Positions 7,014 through 10,421 of a DNA stretch of 10,421 nucleotides are shown here, piece after piece (positions within the stretch are counted from its first letter, which is position 1; each line of letters begins with the position of its first letter). Made by a program: the position numbers and the translations under genes. This DNA is from PALSA-612 sp046729255 (GTDB taxonomy: Bacteria > Actinomycetota > Thermoleophilia > Gaiellales > Gaiellaceae). The DNA lies in NCBI GenBank assembly GCA_046729255.1, contig JBKPGF010000073.1, positions 1 to 10,421 on the forward strand. The letters are read 5' to 3'. The notes beneath the pieces are model-generated. The model made no database searches and was not told where the DNA came from. It was given only the letters and a program-made list of their open reading frames with translations.

Positions 7014-8128
7014 TGGCCAAGCTCACAGGACGCGGCTACTCCGCGATCGAGTACCCCACGGGCATGAACCAGAACGGCGACCCGTCGCAGGCGTGGATCA
7101 AGATCAAGCCGGATGGGAGAGTCGACGTCTTCTCGGGCACAGCCGACATCGGCAACGGCTCGAAGACGATTCAGACGCAGATCGTCGCCGAGACGCTCGG
7201 CGTGCCGTACGACTGGATCACGTACGACAACTCGAACACCGACTCCTCGCCGCTGTGTACGGGGACGTTCGCCTCTCGCGCGACGTTCGTGGCGGGAAAT
7301 GCCGTGCGGAAGGCAGCGCTCAACGCACGCGAGAAGCTGCTCGAGATCGCCGGCAAGGAACTGGAGATCGATCCCGCCGATCTCGAGGTCGTCGACGGTG
7401 AAGTGGTGGCGAAGGGCGCGCCGCAGAAGAAGATCTCGGTTCCGGACGTTGCGGGCGCAGCAACCTGGACGTACGGCGAGCTGATCACCGGTACCGGTGC
7501 CCAGCTGAAGCCGTACGCGGCGATCACCGATCCCGAGACCGGCCAGGTCGACCTTCCTCCCCACTCGGCGATCTCGTACGCCGCGTGTGCGGCTGAGGTC
7601 GAGGTCGACGACGAAACCGGCGAGGTGCTGGTGACCCAGCTCTGGCAATGCTTCGACGTGGGCCGCGCAATCAACCCGACGCTCGTCGAGGGCCAGATCG
7701 AGGGCGGTGCGATGCAAGGCCTCGGGCTCGCCGTGCTCGAATCGTGCTACCCGTACTACCCGAGCGTCGAGCACCGCGGCAGCGAGTTCGGCTCGTACGT
7801 CGCGCCGGGAATCGAGAACCTGCCGAAGGTGAACACGATCATGATCGAGAACCCGTCTGCCGACGGCCCCTTCGGTGCAAAGGGGATCAGCGAGATGGCG
7901 AACAACCCGCAGCCACCCGCGATCTGCGCTGCCGTCTTCGACGCGATCGGTGTCTGGGTCACCGAGCTGCCGATCACGCCGGAGCGTGTGCTCCGCGCAC
8001 TGGAGCGAAAGGCGGCCGGCGAGGGCGACCCGAGGCGACAGGGCAAGCTCGTCGTGTTCGACGAGGAGCTGTCCGTCAACGCCGTCGCCCACGCCGACTC
8101 GAAGTTCCGCTTCGAAGTACCCGCGTGA
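7013..8128 (+). CDS. Molybdenum-cofactor subunit, C-terminal half (split large subunit)
   Basis: This is the second half of the catalytic subunit, 371 residues. It begins with a short leader, then the second Mo-cofactor-binding domain: DIGNGSKTIQTQIVAETLGV (45-64), GTFASRATFVAGNAV (84-98), EGQIEGGAMQGLG (226-238) and GPFGAKGISEM (285-295). E294 of this last motif matches the catalytic glutamate of the family, so the active site looks intact. GGAGG at 7001-7005 provides its own ribosome site 7 bases before the ATG. The split is therefore a real two-gene design and not a sequencing frameshift. A tail of about 40 residues follows the usual end (ITPERVLRAL, 321-330) and is unexplained. The gene is followed by repeat R2b. 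Confidence 0.92.
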   Translation: MAKLTGRGYSAIEYPTGMNQNGDPSQAWIKIKPDGRVDVFSGTADIGNGSKTIQTQIVAETLGVPYDWITYDNSNTDSSPLCTGTFASRATFVAGNAVRKAALNAREKLLEIAGKELEIDPADLEVVDGEVVAKGAPQKKISVPDVAGAATWTYGELITGTGAQLKPYAAITDPETGQVDLPPHSAISYAACAAEVEVDDETGEVLVTQLWQCFDVGRAINPTLVEGQIEGGAMQGLGLAVLESCYPYYPSVEHRGSEFGSYVAPGIENLPKVNTIMIENPSADGPFGAKGISEMANNPQPPAICAAVFDAIGVWVTELPITPERVLRALERKAAGEGDPRRQGKLVVFDEELSVNAVAHADSKFRFEVPA

Positions 8129-8139
8129 GCCTGGTTCCT

Positions 8140-8309
8140 CCTGACGGCCCTGGGTCGTCGCTGGCCAAGGAGCCAAGCGAGGGGCGCGCCGGACAGTATT
8201 CCAATACGGCCAAGCGCCACGAGCGCTGGATCCTGCCGCCAGCGGCGGCAGCGACTTGCGGCGGTCGGCTCTTCCGGCCGTGAGCGAGTCGCGGCCAGGG
8301 CCGTTCAGG
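8140..8309 (+). repeat. Structured intergenic repeat, family R2, copy R2b
   Basis: This 170-base element is homologous to 470-634. The closing helix P1 pairs 8140-8153 (CCTGACGGCCCTGG) with 8295-8309, with one bulged T. P2 pairs 8159-8165 (CGCTGGC) with 8238-8244 and continues through AAGGA/TCCT, AGCG/CGCT and GGCGC/GCGCC. It ends in a perfect apical hairpin, GTATT-CC-AATAC, at 8196-8207. P3 pairs 8262-8268 (CGGTCGG) with 8274-8280 (CCGGCCG), with one T-G. Loop sequences AAGGAGCCAAGCGAG and ATACGGCCAAGCGCC match R2a, while P1 and P3 differ by paired changes. It follows the Mo-subunit stop by 11 bases. Its right part overlaps the start of the cupin gene, whose GTG begins at the last base of P3. 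Confidence 0.85.
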
Positions 8310-8681
8310 ACGTGGAACGGTGTGGAGCCGTTCCAAATCTTTCCGACGGTCCAGATCCATGCGATCGGCGGTGACCAGGTGCTCATGTGCCGCGTCGTCT
8401 ACGAGCCGGGTACGACCGTCGCGCGACACGCGCACGAACACACGGAGCAGCTGATGGTCATCGTCGAGGGGGATCTGACGATGACGATTGGCGACGAGAC
8501 ACGAGAGCTCCGTCCGGGCGACGTCGCCGTCGTCAACCGCGGGGTGGAGCACGAGCTCCACACGAAGGGCGGTCTCGTCTTCTTCGAGGCGCTTGCCCCG
8601 GTGCCCCTGGACCACGTCCCCGATCGCGAGCGTGACCTCGTCCTGGGCGCCGACGCCGGCTCGGGCCACGTGGAGCGGTAG
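8280..8681 (+). CDS. Small cupin-domain protein
   Basis: A 133-residue single-domain cupin. The metal-binding motif 1 region reads PGTTVARHAHEHTEQLMVIVEG, with histidines and a glutamate in the usual HxHxxxE arrangement. Motif 2 is PGDVAVVNRGVEHEL with its histidine. A metal-binding beta-barrel is therefore likely, but the substrate or enzymatic role is not visible. The C-terminal ~25 residues (DHVPDRERDLVLGAD) are acidic and outside the barrel. The start is uncertain: a GTG at 8280 is chosen, a TTG at 8256 and a GTG at 8322 are alternatives, and none has a clear ribosome site. The first ~10 codons lie inside repeat R2b. The stop is 4 bases before the next gene, so the two form a pair downstream of the Mo hydroxylase. 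Confidence 0.82.
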   Translation: MSESRPGPFRTWNGVEPFQIFPTVQIHAIGGDQVLMCRVVYEPGTTVARHAHEHTEQLMVIVEGDLTMTIGDETRELRPGDVAVVNRGVEHELHTKGGLVFFEALAPVPLDHVPDRERDLVLGADAGSGHVER

Positions 8682-8685
8682 CGCG

Positions 8686-9108
8686 ATGGACGTCACGCTC
8701 CTGCTCTGTGACTTCGCCGAAGCTGTCAACGGGAAGCTCTACGTCATGGGCGGCGGCTGGAACATCCTGTTTGCGCCCGGGCAGCCGGTGACGATGTCCG
8801 TCGCGGCGGTGGTCGCAGTGCCGTGGGACCGGACGAACCAATCGCACGAGCTCAGCCTCGAGCTGCTCACGGACGACGGCGGCCCCGTCGAGATCGACGG
8901 GCAACAGGTGTCGGTAACCGGCGAGTTCGAGCTCGGCCGCCCGCCCGGCATCAAGGCGGGCAGCTCCCAGAACGCGCCGTTCGTCTGGACATTCGCCGGC
9001 CTGGTGCTCGAGCCGGGCGGCTACGAGTGGAAGCTGACGATCGGGGGCGACCCCGTCGGCAGCCGGCCCTTCACGGTCGCGCACCCTCCGGGCTTCACGG
9101 CCGAGTAG
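8686..9108 (+). CDS. Conserved DUF6941-like protein
   Basis: A 140-residue protein opening with DVTLLLCDFAEAVNGKLYVMGGGWN. I recognise this as the hallmark of a conserved actinobacterial family of unknown function (DUF6941 by my recollection). The rest alternates beta strands and ends with GGYEWKLTIGGDPVGSRPFTV, suggesting a small beta-sandwich. There is no signal peptide, no membrane segment and no evident catalytic motif. GGAG at 8672-8675 lies about 10 bases before the ATG. It sits 4 bases after the cupin stop, so the pair is probably one transcript. The TAG stop (9106-9108) overlaps the left end of repeat R1b, whose terminal sequence supplies its last two bases. Confidence 0.8.
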   Translation: MDVTLLLCDFAEAVNGKLYVMGGGWNILFAPGQPVTMSVAAVVAVPWDRTNQSHELSLELLTDDGGPVEIDGQQVSVTGEFELGRPPGIKAGSSQNAPFVWTFAGLVLEPGGYEWKLTIGGDPVGSRPFTVAHPPGFTAE

Positions 9109-9281
9109 GAGGGCTTGGCGGAACGGTGCTCGTCGCCAGAGCGCTCCGGGGGTCGCGCTGCAAGGACGCAGGGAGCCCGCGTACCCGCAGCCTGCGGAGC
9201 GTACGTGGGCGACCGAGGACGCCGCAGCGCGGCGATCCGGTGCGTTCTGGCGGCACAGTCACTGTTTCGCCAGGCCCTCCT
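9107..9281 (+). repeat. Structured intergenic repeat, family R1, copy R1b
   Basis: This is a 175-base element. The closing helix pairs 9107-9123 (AGGAGGGCTTGGCGGAA) with 9265-9281 (TTTCGCCAGGCCCTCCT); its two imperfect positions are T-G and G-T. A second helix pairs 9134-9144 (CGCCAGAGCGC) with 9242-9252 (GCGTTCTGGCG), with one G-T. A third pairs 9154-9160 (CGCGCTG) with 9225-9231 (CAGCGCG). The core strands are AAGGACGCAGGGAG (9162-9175) and GCGACCGAGGACGCCG (9209-9224). They flank a two-part hairpin built of CGTAC/GTACG (9180-9184/9201-9205) and CCGCA/TGCGG (9185-9189/9193-9197). The left end overlaps the upstream stop codon. The right end stops 2 bases before the next ATG. Confidence 0.88.
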
Positions 9282-9283
9282 CA

Positions 9284-9676
9284 ATGATCGTCGCTATGCA
9301 CGTCGCCGCCGGCGCGGCGGTGGGTGCGCTCACCGGTTCGCGGGGCGGCGCTGTGGCGGTCGGGCTCGTGCTCCACGGGCTCCAGGACGCGGTTCCGCAC
9401 GAGGACATCCCGTCGCACGAGCTCGAGACGGCGTCGGGCACGTTTCTCCTCATCGTGCTCGCCCTGCGCCGCGGCCTGCTCGACCCAGGGGTCCTGGGCG
9501 GCGCCGCGTGCGCCGCACCCGACCTCGAGCACGTTCTTCCGCTGCCTCGCCCGGGAGGGCGTGAGCTCTACCCCTCTCATCGCATCGACGGCTGGCACCG
9601 GGAAGGCGGCGTGCCGGCCTGGGCGCAACTCCTGGCGGCGGGCGTTATCGTCGCCGCACTCACAAGGCGACGATAG
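9284..9676 (+). CDS. Small histidine-rich membrane protein of unknown function
   Basis: A 130-residue protein with hydrophobic segments at about 3-30, 52-61 and 113-126, so probably an integral membrane protein. Conserved-looking polar residues sit between them: H6, H31, the PHEDIPSHE stretch (38-46), PDLEH (79-83) and YPSHRIDGWH (96-105). The pattern of membrane segments with histidine and aspartate clusters recalls YdjM-like membrane-bound metal-dependent hydrolases, but I cannot confirm that. The ATG at 9284 lies two bases after repeat R1b and has no ribosome site; an in-frame ATG at 9296 is an alternative start. It is followed 11 bases later by the tautomerase-like gene, so the two are likely co-transcribed. 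Confidence 0.72.
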   Translation: MIVAMHVAAGAAVGALTGSRGGAVAVGLVLHGLQDAVPHEDIPSHELETASGTFLLIVLALRRGLLDPGVLGGAACAAPDLEHVLPLPRPGGRELYPSHRIDGWHREGGVPAWAQLLAAGVIVAALTRRR

Positions 9677-9687
9677 GAGGAGGAGTA

Positions 9688-9891
9688 ATGCCGCTGATCA
9701 GGGTCGAGCTCTTCGACTTCCGTATGAACGACGAGACGAGCGCGAAGCTCATCGCAGGGCTGACGGACGCGCTGTGCGCGGCGACGACCGAGGGGCTCCG
9801 CGAGCACACGTGGGTGATCGTCGAGGGCCACTCGCCGAAGAACTGGGGCGTGGGCGGCGTTCCCTGGCCCACCGACAAGACGCCGGACTAG
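9688..9891 (+). CDS. 4-oxalocrotonate tautomerase family protein
   Basis: A 67-residue subunit of the tautomerase superfamily. These proteins use the amino-terminal proline, exposed after methionine removal, as catalytic base, and act as oligomers in the cytosol. The sequence begins MPLIRVELFDFRMNDE, so the proline is in place. R12 sits near the position of the 4-oxalocrotonate tautomerase active-site arginine. NWGVGG near the C-terminus corresponds to the family's HFGIGG turn. Length is normal. A strong GGAGGAGGAG ribosome site (9676-9685) overlaps the previous gene's stop region. The TAG stop (9889-9891) coincides with the left tip of repeat R1c. The substrate is unknown. Confidence 0.88.
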   Translation: MPLIRVELFDFRMNDETSAKLIAGLTDALCAATTEGLREHTWVIVEGHSPKNWGVGGVPWPTDKTPD

Positions 9892-10054
9892 GAGGGCTTG
9901 GCGGAACGTCGCTCGTCGTCGGGACGCGATGGTCGTTCCGAGGCAAGGACGCAGGGAGCCCTCGTATCGAAGAGATACGGGGCGACTGAGGACGCCGCCT
10001 CGGGGCGAGCAGCGCGTCAAGGACGGCACAGACGATGTTCCGTCAGGCCCTCCT
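9890..10054 (+). repeat. Structured intergenic repeat, family R1, copy R1c
   Basis: This 165-base element lies between convergent genes. The closing helix is 22 pairs, 9890-9911 with 10033-10054, and its three imperfect positions are all G-T or T-G. A helix of 9934-9943 (CGTTCCGAGG) with 9998-10007 (CCTCGGGGCG) has two T-G pairs. Between them GACGCG/CGCGTC and GTCGTC/GACGGC can also pair. The core strands AAGGACGCAGGGAG (9945-9958) and GCGACTGAGGACGCCG (9982-9997) flank a perfect hairpin, CGTATC-gaaga-GATACG (9963-9979). Both ends supply TAG stop codons: 9889-9891 on plus for the tautomerase gene and 10055-10053 on minus for pduD. No T-tract follows, so it is not a classic intrinsic terminator. 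Confidence 0.88.
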
Positions 10055-10421
10055 AACGACGCCTGAGCTCGACCGGCGGCGCGCCGGGAGTGACCTCGGC
10101 CGTCTCCCGCGCGTGGAGCAACGTCGTCTTCACGATGAGCTTCGCTCGCGCGAAGTTGTCCATCATCGCCGGCACGGGGCCGACCGGCCTGCCGAGGGCG
10201 TACCCGGCGGCATTGCGGCCGATCGCACGGTACGACTCGAGCGTGTACAGCGGCGACATGCCGAAGAGCTCGAGGTTGTCGAGCGGTTCCAGGTCCACGC
10301 GATGGATGACGGCGGTTCCCTTCGACTGGATGCCGACCGCGATGCCCGATCCGGAGAGTTTGGCGCCGTCGTGGCCGATGAATGCGACGTCTGCCGCGCG
10401 GCGCACCCGGACGAGCCTTGG
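10053..10421 (-). CDS. pduD: B12-dependent diol/glycerol dehydratase medium subunit, C-terminal part (partial)
   Basis: The gene enters from the right edge; 122 C-terminal residues are visible. PduD/DhaC is the middle subunit of adenosylcobalamin-dependent propanediol or glycerol dehydratase, which makes aldehydes from 1,2-diols. The segments ADVAFIGHDGAKLSGSGIAV, GIQSKGTAVIHR, LEPLDNLELF, LYTLESYRAIGRNAAGYALG and the C-terminal LHARETAEVTPGAPPVELR align by eye with enterobacterial PduD (SSDVAFV..., GIQSKGTTVIHQ, LPPLSNLELF, LLTLETYRQIGKNAARYA, ILHIKETKYV...). The frame stays open to the window edge, so no start is assigned. The TAG stop coincides with the right tip of repeat R1c. No small-subunit (pduE) gene follows in the usual place downstream; it would have to be upstream, fused or elsewhere. 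Confidence 0.87.
   Translation of the reverse strand, partial: PRLVRVRRAADVAFIGHDGAKLSGSGIAVGIQSKGTAVIHRVDLEPLDNLELFGMSPLYTLESYRAIGRNAAGYALGRPVGPVPAMMDNFARAKLIVKTTLLHARETAEVTPGAPPVELRRR

Noticed and set aside
7005..7020. Frameshift breaking one Mo-subunit gene in two
   Set aside because: The second gene has its own ribosome site and ATG. The break falls in the linker between domains, both halves carry complete motif sets, and a split enzyme of the same gene order is known.
6926..8386. Long minus-strand open frame of 486 codons opposite the Mo-subunit genes
   Set aside because: It is antisense to well-supported catalytic subunit genes. Its predicted product is low-complexity and rich in R, D, V and L with no domain, as expected of a GC-rich shadow frame.
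2813..9281. Known riboswitch (c-di-GMP, c-di-AMP or cobalamin) for the R1 core
   Set aside because: Purine-rich GGACGC and GAGGACGCC strings recall fragments of such aptamers, but the helix order and conserved boxes do not match any that I know. Copies also lie downstream of or antisense to genes and not in leaders.
9115..9989. Recurrent peptide (K/E)DAGS in open frames around 2714-3322, 8823-9287 and 9324-9989
   Set aside because: Each occurrence is the R1 core sequence translated in one frame. The frames otherwise overlap real genes or are shadows.
9890..10054. R1c as a bidirectional intrinsic terminator between convergent genes
   Set aside because: The stem is very long, has internal loops and is not followed by a T-tract on either strand. 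The same element also occurs between co-directional genes. A role in 3'-end formation remains possible but is not shown.
470..10054. CRISPR array or tandem repeats
   Set aside because: The repeats are dispersed, 165 bases long, and differ in their arms; there are no regularly spaced short direct repeats with spacers.

Overview
This is a GC-rich, gene-dense window with GTG starts, probable leaderless starts, an F420/FMN-type PPOX protein and a two-XdhC arrangement. Together these suggest a high-GC actinobacterium, most likely of the Thermoleophilia/Gaiellales type. That placement is inferred from gene content and style; no rRNA is present.

Layout. The left edge holds the start of a probable dienelactone-hydrolase-like gene and msrB, both on the minus strand. 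Positions 630-3866 carry a minus-strand cox-like accessory operon. In transcription order it is a MoxR/CoxD AAA+ ATPase, a CoxE-like VWA protein, a stand-alone CoxI domain and XdhC. Divergent from it, at 3923-8128, are a small PPOX protein and then a complete molybdenum hydroxylase: FAD subunit, 2Fe-2S subunit, and a Mo-cofactor subunit split into two genes of 456 and 371 residues. Next on the plus strand come a cupin, a DUF6941-like protein, a small membrane protein and a 4-oxalocrotonate-tautomerase-like protein. The right edge holds the C-terminal part of a B12-dependent diol/glycerol dehydratase medium subunit (PduD-like) on the minus strand.

How the genes work together. The minus-strand accessory genes resemble the factors (CoxD, CoxE, CoxI/XdhC) that mature and insert the sulfurated molybdenum cofactor. 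The divergent operon encodes their likely client. The client lacks the CO dehydrogenase active-site signatures, and its FAD, FeS, Mo-N, Mo-C gene order matches that of split nicotinate dehydrogenase. I read it as a xanthine-dehydrogenase-family hydroxylase of unknown substrate.

The least expected content is between the genes. Every intergenic gap longer than about 60 bases is filled by one of two families of 164-175 base structured repeats. Family R1 has three copies (2813-2976, 9107-9281, 9890-10054) and family R2 has two (470-634, 8140-8309). Each copy is closed by long terminal inverted repeats. In each family the loop sequences are conserved while the helices change sequence but keep pairing. 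Nearly all imperfect pairs are G-U when the plus strand is read as RNA. Several copies end exactly at or inside a neighbouring gene's stop codon. They look like a mobile or RNA-based intergenic element system that I cannot assign to a named family.
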